This document shows positions 36,458 through 45,014 of a DNA stretch of 50,129 bases, piece after piece. The notes under the pieces were generated by a model, which saw only the letters and a program-made list of their open reading frames with translations, had not been told where the DNA came from and did not search any database. Where the stretch lies: NCBI GenBank assembly GCA_016787445.1, contig JAEUTQ010000004.1, positions 1-50,129 on the forward strand, in the 5' to 3' direction. Numbering within the stretch: position 1 is the stretch's first letter; every line of letters begins with the position of its first letter. Position numbers and translations under genes: made by a program. The stretch comes from Bacteroidia bacterium. Lineage in GTDB: Bacteria > Bacteroidota > Bacteroidia > B-17B0 > Aurantibacillaceae.

Positions 36458-37447
36458 TTAAACCAATTTGCTTTTCATTAAATACTCCGCAATCTGTACA
36501 GCGTTGGTAGCGGCTCCTTTTCTCAAATTATCGGCAACAATCCACATGTTTACTGTTTTTGGTTGTGATTCGTCTCTGCGAATTCTTCCAACAAATACCT
36601 CATCTTTTTGATGCGCATTCATTGGCATCGGATAAATTTGATTCGCCGGGTCATCTTGTAAAATTATGCCCGGTGTGTTTTTCATGATTTCAAAAATATC
36701 TTTCAATTCAAACTCGTTTTCAAACTCAATATTTACGCTTTCACTATGGCCGCCCATAACTGGAATACGCACTGTAGTAGCAGTCACAGCAATTGAATTA
36801 TCTCCCATAATTTTCTTCGTCTCATTCACCATTTTCATTTCTTCCTTGGTATAGCCATTATCGAGGAAAACATCGATTTGAGGAATCACATTCAAATCAA
36901 TTGGGTATTTGTAGGCCATCTCCCCTTTCACACCGTTTCTTTCGTTGTTAAGCTGACTAACGGCCTTCACCCCTGTACCTGTAACAGATTGATATGTACT
37001 CACCACAACACGCTTGATTTTATATTTTTTATGCAGCGGATTTAGCGCTACCACCATTTGAATAGTGGAGCAATTGGGATTCGCGATAATTTTATCGGCA
37101 GCTGTTAGCGCTGATGCGTTAATTTCAGGAACCACTAATTTTTTAGTTGGATCCATACGCCATGCCGAAGAATTATCAATAACGGTTGTTCCGGCAGCCG
37201 CAAACTTGGGCGCTGCTTCCAGTGAAGTGCTTCCGCCGGCAGAAAACAATGCAATTTCAGGTTTTAATGCCACAGCCTGATCAATGGAATGTATCTTATA
37301 CTTTTTCCCTTTAAATTCAATTTCCTTACCTACTGATTTCTCGGAGGCAACCGGAATTAATTCTGTAACCGGAAAATTTCTTTCCTCTAATACTTGTAAC
37401 ATTACGGTGCCAACTAATCCTGTGGCGCCTACTACTGCAACTTTCAT
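36458..37447 (-). CDS. asd: Aspartate-semialdehyde dehydrogenase
   Basis: This 329-residue NADPH enzyme converts aspartyl phosphate to aspartate semialdehyde, the branch point to lysine, diaminopimelate, threonine, isoleucine and methionine. It begins MKVAVVGATGLVGTVMLQVL, the nucleotide-binding loop. The catalytic cysteine is in ANPNCSTIQMVVAL and the catalytic histidine in RIPVMGGHSESVNIEF. Length is normal. The upstream leader contains a lysine-rich leader peptide, an alternative hairpin and a terminator (37472-37576), so expression is probably controlled by transcription attenuation. 3-hydroxyanthranilate dioxygenase follows downstream. Confidence 0.96.
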   Translation of the reverse strand: MKVAVVGATGLVGTVMLQVLEERNFPVTELIPVASEKSVGKEIEFKGKKYKIHSIDQAVALKPEIALFSAGGSTSLEAAPKFAAAGTTVIDNSSAWRMDPTKKLVVPEINASALTAADKIIANPNCSTIQMVVALNPLHKKYKIKRVVVSTYQSVTGTGVKAVSQLNNERNGVKGEMAYKYPIDLNVIPQIDVFLDNGYTKEEMKMVNETKKIMGDNSIAVTATTVRIPVMGGHSESVNIEFENEFELKDIFEIMKNTPGIILQDDPANQIYPMPMNAHQKDEVFVGRIRRDESQPKTVNMWIVADNLRKGAATNAVQIAEYLMKSKLV

Positions 37448-37471
37448 TTTCTTTTTCTTTTTTAATTAAAC

Positions 37472-37498
37472 AAAAAAGCCTCTCCACATCGGAAAGGC
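37472..37498 (-). terminator. Terminator hairpin in the asd leader
   Basis: On the minus strand GCCTTTCC (37498-37491), a 5-base loop and GGAGAGGC (37485-37478) form an 8-bp stem with one wobble, followed directly by TTTTTT (37477-37472). It sits 25 bases before the asd ATG. No gene upstream is on this strand, so it must act on the asd transcript itself. Confidence 0.8.
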
Positions 37499-37513
37499 CT
37501 TATATCATTATAA

Positions 37514-37560
37514 TAAAATGTACAGCCTTTCCTATCGGAAAAGTTTCTTTGCACATTTTA
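37514..37560 (-). promoter_or_regulatory. Competing hairpin / antiterminator element of the asd leader
   Basis: The minus-strand RNA can form an outer 10-bp stem, UAAAAUGUGC (37560-37551) with GUACAUUUUA (37523-37514), and an inner stem CUUUUCC / GGAAAGG closing a GAUA loop (37543-37526). The inner 3' arm, extended to GGAAAGGC (37532-37525), is perfectly complementary over 8 bases to the 5' arm of the terminator, GCCUUUCC (37498-37491). The two pairings exclude each other, which gives a terminator/antiterminator switch. Confidence 0.7.
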
Positions 37561-37576
37561 TTTTCTTTATCATCAT
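37532..37576 (-). CDS. Putative asd leader peptide, 14 residues
   Basis: Starting at ATG 37576, the minus-strand frame reads MMIKKIKCAKKLFR and ends with TAG at 37534-37532. Five of 14 codons are Lys, two are Ile (both the rare-type ATA) and two are Met, all amino acids made from the Asd product. The Lys codons lie before and within the 5' arms of the competing hairpin, and the stop codon lies in its GAUA loop. A ribosome stalled on Lys codons would free the antiterminator arm, while one reaching the stop would cover it. The start follows the predicted transcription start by only a few bases. There is no direct evidence of translation. Confidence 0.6.
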   Translation of the reverse strand: MMIKKIKCAKKLFR

Positions 37577-37584
37577 TACGGGAG

Positions 37585-37615
37585 CAAATATCAAAAGTTT
37601 TTGATTAAATGCAAA
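37585..37615 (-). promoter_or_regulatory. Promoter of the asd leader
   Basis: On the minus strand, TTTG at 37615-37612 and GATATTTG at 37592-37585 are 19 bp apart, the normal spacing. The -7 element differs from TAnnTTTG only in its first base. Transcription would start near 37580-37578, just before the leader-peptide ATG. Confidence 0.55.
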
Positions 37616-37646
37616 AAATACTTTTTACAAAGCTTACCTTCACACC

Positions 37647-38522
37647 GTGAAACAATCTGCTACTTCCTGGATTATCTTAATTGTACTTTCGTTGGTATGG
37701 GGTAGCTCTTTCATTTTAATGAAACAAGGATTGATTGCCTTTACCAGTGATGAGGTGGCTGCTCTGCGAATTGCTATTGCTTTCATTTTTCTTTTACCTC
37801 TTTTATTGAAACATTTTAAAAGTGTTGACTTAAAAAAGGATTTAAAAGGTTTAGTGTTAATGGGGGTATTCGGCAATTTCATACCTGCCTTCTTATTTAC
37901 CAAAGCCGAAACTGAAATCAGCAGCAGCTTAACCGGAATGCTCAACGCCTTAACTCCATTGTTCACTGTTCTATTAGGGGCTCTGGTTTACAAAACTAAA
38001 ATCAAAAACTCACAGCTGCTTGGTGTGGCGGTTGGATTAGTGGGGGCTGTGCTGCTTCTAGGTATGAATAGCGGAAGTGAATCTTCCAAAAATTTAAATT
38101 ACAGTTTACTGGTAGTGGCCGCCACTTTTTGTTACGCCATCAGTGTTAACGGAATTAAAAAATATTTATCGGAAGTAAATTCGGTTGCAGCGAGTGTTTG
38201 GTCGTTTACCATTATCGGACCAATGGCTCTTGTTTATTTGTTTTCTAATACTGATTTTCATTCTCATCTCATGGAGCATCCGCAAGGAGCTTCCTCTTTT
38301 GGCTTTATTTGCATACTCGCTATTTGCGGAACGGCTTTATCCATCATTTTATTTAATAATTTAATTAAGGCTGCCGGTGCTGTATTTGCCGCGAGCTGTA
38401 CTTATTTAATTCCGATCGTGGCGGTTGGTTGGGGAATTTTAGACGGCGAAAGCGTAGGAATGATTCAATTCATTTCCGTTGCTATTATTATAGTGGGCGT
38501 TTGGCTCATCAACAAGAAATAA
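37647..38522 (+). CDS. EamA/DMT family transporter
   Basis: A 291-residue membrane protein with two EamA domains, about ten membrane segments in total, and the family opening WIILIVLSLVWGSSFILMK. Later landmarks are LTGMLNALTPLFTVLLGALV and, in the second half, AAGAVFAASCTYLIPIVAVG. It starts at GTG 37647. DMT transporters export amino acids, metabolites or drugs. Its divergent pairing with asd makes an amino-acid exporter plausible, but that is inference. Its 3' end overlaps the convergent gene at 38509 by 14 bases. Confidence 0.9.
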   Translation: MKQSATSWIILIVLSLVWGSSFILMKQGLIAFTSDEVAALRIAIAFIFLLPLLLKHFKSVDLKKDLKGLVLMGVFGNFIPAFLFTKAETEISSSLTGMLNALTPLFTVLLGALVYKTKIKNSQLLGVAVGLVGAVLLLGMNSGSESSKNLNYSLLVVAATFCYAISVNGIKKYLSEVNSVAASVWSFTIIGPMALVYLFSNTDFHSHLMEHPQGASSFGFICILAICGTALSIILFNNLIKAAGAVFAASCTYLIPIVAVGWGILDGESVGMIQFISVAIIIVGVWLINKK

Positions 38523-40164
38523 ATTTCAAGCAATCGGCTGAAAGCATTTTATTCAAATTCATTTTACTTAGCGTGTTGATGTAATCAAACTCTGAATCTG
38601 ACTTTTGTTCAATGAGCTTTTTAACCAATAACTTTTGTTCCACGTTAAGTATATTTAATTGAGTGCACATGTAAAAAAACATGACCAGCTTATTCATTCC
38701 GGCAGGATTACTTTTCACAAAACCAGGAGAAAGCTTCAATGTTTTAATAACTGCTTTTCTCGCGTCTGCTTCTGCTTTCATACGATTACCGTTATAATCG
38801 CTTGCTATTCTTTGCGAAATGTATTTACTCATCAAAGATGGATTGAGCGGTTTCTTAAGATGACTGAAATTAACAAATACGTTTCCGGCTGTAAATTTCT
38901 TCAAGGTTTCAATAGAAGACCGGTATCCTTTTTGTGCAGCAATGATAGACGCTTCCTTTAATGCCAGTTCGTTTAGTTCTGCGTCGAGCGGACGGAATCC
39001 GAATCGGTAGTAAAACCAGAATGCGCCGGATTGTAATCCCTCCGGATTATTTTTCCCGAACTGATACGGCTCTACCTCAAAGTACTCTGCACCAAAAGCG
39101 TTTTTGTAGGTACGCAAAAGTTGCGCAAACACAAAGGCAGATTCTCCTCCGCGAAATGCTTCGAAAATATTTATTCCTAATAAAGAACGATGTCCGAATA
39201 ACCAACCACCGCCATATGCCATGGGATAACCGTTTTTAAACATCATAAATCCGATGTATGACTCTAACGGTAAGCGGCGCTGCGGCAGCATGCTAAATAA
39301 GGCGATGGATAAACCGTGTTCTAATTCAAAAAACAGAAGTCCTTCTTCGTTACAATAAGTGACAGGATCCGTTTCGCGGTTTAGCAAGGCTAATGCGGTG
39401 CGTGAGGCATAGATGATTTGTTTTCTTTGCGCGTTACTTAATTTGGAAGGAGCCGGTAATTTCTTTTTAATAATAGATGCTTCATCAAATTTCTTTAATA
39501 TTCCGTTGCTGTGGTAAAAAGTCTTTGTAAGTTGAATGTTTCCAAAACTGCGTGAAAATTTTTCATCACGGCCTAAAACAGTTATATAAACTGATAATGA
39601 TTCGAAAAGCTGGTCTTTCACTAAATCAGGAACCTTTATAGAGTCCACATGATTTACCAGCCATTGCAATTGCTCATGTTTGTTTTTTGTTCCGCTTAGT
39701 TTTTCAATCCACTTACCCGCTTTCAATTTTTCATCGGCGAGCATTTCGAATTCCATTTCAGGAAATAGATATTTTAAAACTTCTTTCGGATGTGTGCCGC
39801 TCTCATCAAAAGAGTGTAACTGAACATCCTTTCCATATTCTTTTAATAACCATTTAGCTAAACTTAAACTAAAAGCCCCATCTGTTTGTGTATTTGCGAT
39901 TCCACTTAAAATAAGTTTATCTTTTACATCTTGATTAGCAGATTTTATAAATACGGAGAGTCTTTTCATTTCAGAAGCTGCTAAATTCCTAATCATTTCG
40001 TTCTCAGGATAAGCTAAAGTAAACAGCAAACTGTCGTGATAGTGTTTAATTGCATGTGCTGAAGTAAATTTAGCTGAAGAACAATCGGTAAGTGCTTTTT
40101 CTTTCTGTTGTGCAGACAGCTCATTAAAACTATTTGCTACTTTTTTAAATTCTTCGAATGCCAT
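38509..40164 (-). CDS. Uncharacterised 551-residue protein with a GNAT-like central segment
   Basis: The product has no signal peptide or membrane segment, so it is probably cytoplasmic. The N-terminal 240 residues are helical. Residues about 300-400 contain a strongly patterned core: YIGFMMFKNGYPMAYGGGWL, FGHRSLLGINIFEAFRGGES, FEVEPYQFGKNNPEGLQSGA and FWFYYRFGFRPLD. The strand-helix order and the R-G-G-E-S loop resemble an acyltransferase (GNAT) fold, although I cannot confirm a CoA site. I do not know a function. It overlaps the convergent transporter gene by 14 bases and has no obvious operon partner; the S46 peptidase upstream ends in its own terminator. Confidence 0.65.
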   Translation of the reverse strand: MAFEEFKKVANSFNELSAQQKEKALTDCSSAKFTSAHAIKHYHDSLLFTLAYPENEMIRNLAASEMKRLSVFIKSANQDVKDKLILSGIANTQTDGAFSLSLAKWLLKEYGKDVQLHSFDESGTHPKEVLKYLFPEMEFEMLADEKLKAGKWIEKLSGTKNKHEQLQWLVNHVDSIKVPDLVKDQLFESLSVYITVLGRDEKFSRSFGNIQLTKTFYHSNGILKKFDEASIIKKKLPAPSKLSNAQRKQIIYASRTALALLNRETDPVTYCNEEGLLFFELEHGLSIALFSMLPQRRLPLESYIGFMMFKNGYPMAYGGGWLFGHRSLLGINIFEAFRGGESAFVFAQLLRTYKNAFGAEYFEVEPYQFGKNNPEGLQSGAFWFYYRFGFRPLDAELNELALKEASIIAAQKGYRSSIETLKKFTAGNVFVNFSHLKKPLNPSLMSKYISQRIASDYNGNRMKAEADARKAVIKTLKLSPGFVKSNPAGMNKLVMFFYMCTQLNILNVEQKLLVKKLIEQKSDSEFDYINTLSKMNLNKMLSADCLKFISC

Positions 40165-40204
40165 GAAAAGATTTTAAACTAAAAGTGCAGAAAATAATTC
40201 AAAT

Positions 40205-40237
40205 AAAAAACCCCCTCAGATACCTGAGAGGGTTTTT
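40205..40237 (-). terminator. Intrinsic terminator of the S46 peptidase gene
   Basis: On the minus strand a stem CCCTCTCAG / CTGAGGGGG with one wobble and a 4-base loop is followed by TTTTTT. It starts 17 bases after the stop codon at 40254. Confidence 0.9.
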
Positions 40238-40253
40238 ACGAAAGTGATTATTA

Positions 40254-42419
40254 TTAGTTTTTACGTAAATCCAATTCATTAATAATGTTAGTAGCGCCGC
40301 CTAGTTTTTCAATAACCCACAACACATAACGAACATCCACATTAATGGTGCGGTTCAAATCCTTATCAAAGGTAATTTTATGACTTAATGCTTCGTAGTT
40401 ACCGTCAAATGCTAAACCAATTAATTCGCCTTTAGAATTGATAACCGGTGAGCCTGAGTTTCCACCAGTAATATCATTCGTGGTAATGTAAGAAACTACA
40501 ATGTCATTATAAGCAGGGTCGGCATACTGACCGAAATCCTTTTTCTTAGCTGCTTCAATTAAGTTAGCAGGTAAATCAAATTCATAATCGCCCGGTTTGT
40601 ATTTTTCTAAAACACCTTTTAAGGTACAAACGTGACTGTATTTAACACCATCACGAGGCGTATACGATTTTACATTACCATAAGAAACGCGCATGGTGAA
40701 GTTAGCATCCGGATACATTTTCTTACCCTTATTCATTTCTAAAATTCCTTTGAGATAAGTACGTCCTAAATAATTATTTTGTGACGTAAAGTCCATGAAG
40801 TATTTCTGATAATTGTTATTGAAATTAGAGTTGAAAGTATTTGCAACCATAAATGCAGCATCTTTATGCAAAGCAGCAGTGTCGGGATTTGCTAAAAAGG
40901 CTTCGAATTTCTTTGCATCTAACAACATTGTGTTGTTGAACACGTAATCTGCCAACAATGTATAGCATTGTTTATTTTTTAATTCGCCAAACTTTGTGTT
41001 CACCCAATTATAAAATCCTTTCGGATGTTGCGTAGCATCCACTTCATTATAGAAACTTTGAGTAACAAAGGCTAAAATGTTTTTATCAGAAGTAACATCT
41101 TCGCCTTCAATAAACGCGGCGTGTGCTCTTTTTAGCATGCCCACCATCTTAGTAATTTCTTCCTTCGACGCATCTTTCTTACTTAATAAGGCATCTAATC
41201 TTTGCATATTAGCCGCCATTGCAATTAATGGTGAACCTAAAATACCTTCATTCAAATACACACGGTGTTTTGCGTATGGTCTCCAAGCGTCGTAGATTTT
41301 TGCATAGTCAGCAAAGAGATTATCAAACTCAGGTTTGCCTTTTGCCCACGCTGCAAAAGCAGCTTCGTTAGCTTGTTTCTCTTCGTAAGTTTTAAACTTT
41401 AATAATTGTTTTGATTCGCCATCGAAAAACTTCCAATAGTTTGCAACGCCTGCATAATATCCCGCTAATTTTAATTTTACTGCCGGATCTTTTATCATTT
41501 CTTCATGCATGTACTTTAAACGCTGATCACGTAAAGCAACTAATGATGGATTTTCGATATCGGTTTTTAATTTAACACCGTAAGAAGTTTCATAACGGTT
41601 GGTACCCCCAGGATATCCAAAAATCATTGCGAAATCTCCGTCTTTTACTCCTTTAATTGAAACCGGTAAAGAATATTTTGCTTTGTAAGGAATATTATCC
41701 GCAGCGTAATCTGCTGCCTTTCCGTCTTTACTCATGTACACACGGAAAATAGAGAAATCGCCGGTGTGACGAGGCCACTCCCAGTTATCAGTATCGCCAC
41801 CAAATTTTCCAATGCTTTCTGCAGGTGTTCCAACTAAGCGAACATCTTTGTAACGCTCGTAAACAAACAATAAAAACTGATTGCCTTTAAACATAGAAGC
41901 AATACGGCCTTCGTAACCGGTACCTTCTGTTTCTTTGTTCGCCAGTTCAGTTAAGATCCCTTGTAACTTCTGCGTTAATTCAAGCGCTTTTAAATCTTTT
42001 ATTTTCTCGTTTACTTTATCTGTAACGTCTACAATTTTAATTAAAAACTGTGCGTGTACACCGGCAGCAGGAATTTCTTCTTGTTTTGTTTTTGCCCAAA
42101 ACCCGTCGCGTAAATAATTGTGCTCAACTGTTGAAGCAGCTGCAATTGCATTATACCCGCAATGGTGATTGGTAAAAATCAATCCCTCTTTACTTACGAT
42201 TTCTCCTGTGCACCCACCGCCAAAAATGATAATGGCGTCTTTAATGCTTGCCTGATTGATGCTGTATAATTGTTCTTTGGTAACTTTTAATCCTTTCTTT
42301 ACCATGTCGGCATAAACCTGTTCGCCTAATAACATAGGTAACCACATGCCTTCATCGGCTTTGGCCACCGGTTTAAATACGAATTGAATGGCCAGAATAA
42401 ATACAAGTAAACGTTTCAT
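40254..42419 (-). CDS. S46 family dipeptidyl-peptidase, DPP7-like specificity
   Basis: The 721-residue product has a signal peptide (MKRLLVFILAIQFVFKPVAKA) and is a periplasmic serine protease that removes dipeptides from N-termini. Catalytic residues are visible: His in FTNHHCGYNAI (about residue 85), Asp in KFGGDTDNWEWPRHTGDFSI, and Ser in DITGGNSGSPVINSKGELIG. In P. gingivalis DPP11 an Arg 18 residues after the Ser selects acidic P1 residues, while DPP7 has Gly. Here the position is Gly in LAFDGNYE, so hydrophobic P1 specificity is expected. Length is typical. It supports peptide-based nutrition. Confidence 0.93.
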   Translation of the reverse strand: MKRLLVFILAIQFVFKPVAKADEGMWLPMLLGEQVYADMVKKGLKVTKEQLYSINQASIKDAIIIFGGGCTGEIVSKEGLIFTNHHCGYNAIAAASTVEHNYLRDGFWAKTKQEEIPAAGVHAQFLIKIVDVTDKVNEKIKDLKALELTQKLQGILTELANKETEGTGYEGRIASMFKGNQFLLFVYERYKDVRLVGTPAESIGKFGGDTDNWEWPRHTGDFSIFRVYMSKDGKAADYAADNIPYKAKYSLPVSIKGVKDGDFAMIFGYPGGTNRYETSYGVKLKTDIENPSLVALRDQRLKYMHEEMIKDPAVKLKLAGYYAGVANYWKFFDGESKQLLKFKTYEEKQANEAAFAAWAKGKPEFDNLFADYAKIYDAWRPYAKHRVYLNEGILGSPLIAMAANMQRLDALLSKKDASKEEITKMVGMLKRAHAAFIEGEDVTSDKNILAFVTQSFYNEVDATQHPKGFYNWVNTKFGELKNKQCYTLLADYVFNNTMLLDAKKFEAFLANPDTAALHKDAAFMVANTFNSNFNNNYQKYFMDFTSQNNYLGRTYLKGILEMNKGKKMYPDANFTMRVSYGNVKSYTPRDGVKYSHVCTLKGVLEKYKPGDYEFDLPANLIEAAKKKDFGQYADPAYNDIVVSYITTNDITGGNSGSPVINSKGELIGLAFDGNYEALSHKITFDKDLNRTINVDVRYVLWVIEKLGGATNIINELDLRKN

Positions 42420-42542
42420 TAGCTAGGGTTTTTAAAACGGGAGCGAAACTACCGTAAAAAAGAGGGGATTGCCAATTTTTTAGATAAATTCGGGTATAGT
42501 TAGACGAAAAAAAGCTATCTGCTTGATTTATTAGACATTAAG

Positions 42543-42559
42543 TCCCCCATTTTGGGGGA
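42543..42559. repeat. GC-rich hairpin between ogt and the S46 gene
   Basis: TCCCCCA and TGGGGGA (7-bp perfect stem, TTT loop) stand out in an AT-rich gap. The sequence after it on either strand is not a U-tract, so it may be a weak terminator, an mRNA-stabilising hairpin or an operator. The rest of the 157-bp gap shows no clear promoter. Confidence 0.5.
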
Positions 42560-42576
42560 TAAACGCCTAAAATTTG

Positions 42577-43071
42577 CTAGAAAAGAGAGGCCTGACCGCT
42601 TTCCTGTTCCAGTAACCATTTCTTCCGCCAAAGCTCTCCTGAATAGCCCACAAGTTTACCATCGCTTCCAATCACGCGGTGACAAGGAATAATAATGGAT
42701 ATTGGATTTTTTCCGTTTGCCGCGGCTACGGCACGAATGGCGTTTTCGTCGCCCAATCGCTTTGCCAAATTTAAATAGGAGATGGTTGTGCCGTATGGAA
42801 TTTTTTGCAATTCCTGCCAAACAGCCTTTTGGAAATCGGTACCGGCCGGACGAAGCGGCAAGGCGAAGGACGTTAGTTCCTTATTAAAATAAGCCTGCAA
42901 TTGCTTTTTTGCTTCTGCATTAATCGGCGAAAAAGAAAATGGCTGCTTTTCAAGAGTGATTTTGCCCACCTTGACAAACAAAACTGATAATAGCTCGTTA
43001 GAGGTTGATGTTAGTTCAATCTCGCCGATGGGAGAATCCAAATATTCAAAATGCAGTTTTTGATCTGACAT
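42577..43071 (-). CDS. ogt: Methylated-DNA-protein-cysteine methyltransferase
   Basis: A 164-residue DNA-repair protein that takes the alkyl group from O6-methylguanine onto its own cysteine. The active site is IIIPCHRVIGSDGKLVGYSG, and the helix-turn-helix part is PAGTDFQKAVWQELQKIPYG and TISYLNLAKRLGD. It lacks the Ada regulatory domain, so it is Ogt-like. The ATG at 43071 immediately follows the acs TAG at 43074-43072, indicating co-transcription with acs; the functional link is unclear. Confidence 0.95.
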   Translation of the reverse strand: MSDQKLHFEYLDSPIGEIELTSTSNELLSVLFVKVGKITLEKQPFSFSPINAEAKKQLQAYFNKELTSFALPLRPAGTDFQKAVWQELQKIPYGTTISYLNLAKRLGDENAIRAVAAANGKNPISIIIPCHRVIGSDGKLVGYSGELWRKKWLLEQESGQASLF

Positions 43072-44964
43072 CTATAAACGTGTTTTCACAATTTCCTCTA
43101 CTACAGCCGGGTCTAACAAAGTAGATGTGTCTCCTAAATTAGAAATTTCGCCCTCAGCTACTTTACGCAAAATCCGGCGCATGATTTTACCACTGCGCGT
43201 TTTTGGAAGACCACTTACAATCTGTATTTTATCGGGCTTAGCAATTGGTCCGATTACTTTGTTTACCTCAGCAATAATTTCTTTACGCAAAATATCGTGA
43301 TTCTTTTGTGTGGAAGGAACAATAACATAGGCGTAAATACCTTGTCCCTTTATATCGTGTGGATATCCAACAACAGCGCTTTCAACCACATCGGCATGCA
43401 TGTTAATGGCACTCTCCACTTCCGCTGTTCCAATGCGATGACCGCTTACATTCATCACATCATCCACACGGCCTGTAATTCGGTAATATCCATTTTCATC
43501 GCGCTTACATCCATCACCGGTAAAATAAAGATTATTATAAGTGGAAAAATACGTTTGTTTGCAGCGTTCATGATCACCAAAAGTGGTACGGATAATAGAT
43601 GGCCATGGGAATTTAATGCATAAATTACCTTCTACATTGTTTCCGGTAATTTCATTTCCTTTTTCATCTACCAATAGCGGCTGAACGCCGGGTAAAGGTA
43701 ATGTTGCAAAGCTTGGTTTAGTTTTCGTAATTCCAGCTAATGGAGAAATTAAAATGCCGCCGGTTTCGGTTTGCCACCAGGTATCTACAATAGGGCATTT
43801 TTCTTTACCTATGTTTTTATTGTACCAATGCCATGCCTCTTCATTAATGGGCTCGCCTACGCTGCCTAATACTTTTAAACTGCTTAAATTGTACGGACTA
43901 ACGTAGTTCAGTCCTGCGGCTTCCAGTGCACGGATAGCGGTTGGAGCCGTGTAAAAATGAGTGACTTTGTGTTTATCCACCACTTTCCAAAAGCGACCCG
44001 CATCCGGAAAAGTAGGAACGCCTTCAAAAATAACAGAAGTGGCGCCGGCTAATAAAGGGCCGTATGTAATATAGGAGTGTCCTGTTATCCAGCCCACATC
44101 GGCTGTACACCAATAAATATCACCCGGGTTGTATTGAAAAACGTTTAAAAAGGAGTAGCAAGTATATACCATGTAACCGCCGCATGTATGCACAACGCCC
44201 TTTGGTTTACCGGTTGAACCTGAGGTGTAAAGGATAAAAAGCATATCCTCGCTATCCATAGTTTCTGCCTCATAACGGTCGGAAGATTGCGGCACTACAT
44301 CATGCCACCAAATATCTCTGCCTGAAAGTATGTTAACAGAAGCACCGGTATGTTTGTAGACTAAGACGTTGGTAACAGAAGCGCAGGTCTCCAGAGCTTC
44401 ATCTACCACCGACTTTAAATTAATGGTTTTGTCGCCACGGTAAGAACCATCACTCGTTAACACCACTTTGCAATCTGAATCTTGTATGCGACTTGACAAA
44501 GAAGCTGCAGAAAAACCTGCAAACACCACCGAATGAACAGCGCCAATGCGTGCGCAAGCCAGCATAGAAAAAACAGCTTCAGGAATCATGGGTAAATAAA
44601 TACAAACACGATCTCCCTTTTTAACACCAAAACTCTTCAAAACATTGGCTAAGCGACATACTTCATCATGTAATTGCTGATAAGTAATTACGCGATTAGG
44701 TTTATCTTCAAAGTTTGATTCCCAAACAAAAGCAGTTTCGTTACCCTTCGTTGGTAAATGGCGATCGATACAATTTTCGGTAATATTAAGCTTACCATTA
44801 ACGAACCACTTCACGTCATAGTCCTTAAAATTCCAATTTAAAACTTTGTCCCACTTTTTACGCCAGGTAAAGTGACTTGCTTTCTCCTCCCAAAAAGCCT
44901 CCGGATTTTCAACGGATTGCTTATACTCATTTTGATAATCGGCAAAAGTTTTAATTTTTAGCAT
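43072..44964 (-). CDS. acs: Acetate-CoA ligase (acetyl-CoA synthetase)
   Basis: The product of 630 residues activates acetate with ATP to acetyl-CoA. Motifs in order: YLPMIPEAVFSMLACARIGA, the P-loop LFILYTSGSTGKPKGVVHT, the TWWQTETGGILISP motif, YFTGDGCKRDENGYYRITGR, and the acetylation-site region GLPKTRSGKIMRRILRKVA, whose Lys is the regulatory acetylation target in other bacteria. I chose ATG 44964; a TTG six codons upstream is an alternative. Length is near the family norm. It lies 50 bp after an unknown gene and abuts ogt. Confidence 0.96.
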   Translation of the reverse strand: MLKIKTFADYQNEYKQSVENPEAFWEEKASHFTWRKKWDKVLNWNFKDYDVKWFVNGKLNITENCIDRHLPTKGNETAFVWESNFEDKPNRVITYQQLHDEVCRLANVLKSFGVKKGDRVCIYLPMIPEAVFSMLACARIGAVHSVVFAGFSAASLSSRIQDSDCKVVLTSDGSYRGDKTINLKSVVDEALETCASVTNVLVYKHTGASVNILSGRDIWWHDVVPQSSDRYEAETMDSEDMLFILYTSGSTGKPKGVVHTCGGYMVYTCYSFLNVFQYNPGDIYWCTADVGWITGHSYITYGPLLAGATSVIFEGVPTFPDAGRFWKVVDKHKVTHFYTAPTAIRALEAAGLNYVSPYNLSSLKVLGSVGEPINEEAWHWYNKNIGKEKCPIVDTWWQTETGGILISPLAGITKTKPSFATLPLPGVQPLLVDEKGNEITGNNVEGNLCIKFPWPSIIRTTFGDHERCKQTYFSTYNNLYFTGDGCKRDENGYYRITGRVDDVMNVSGHRIGTAEVESAINMHADVVESAVVGYPHDIKGQGIYAYVIVPSTQKNHDILRKEIIAEVNKVIGPIAKPDKIQIVSGLPKTRSGKIMRRILRKVAEGEISNLGDTSTLLDPAVVEEIVKTRL

Positions 44965-45014
44965 AGTAACAGAATTTGCCAATGAAATTAGAGCATACGA
45001 TTATAAAAACCAAG

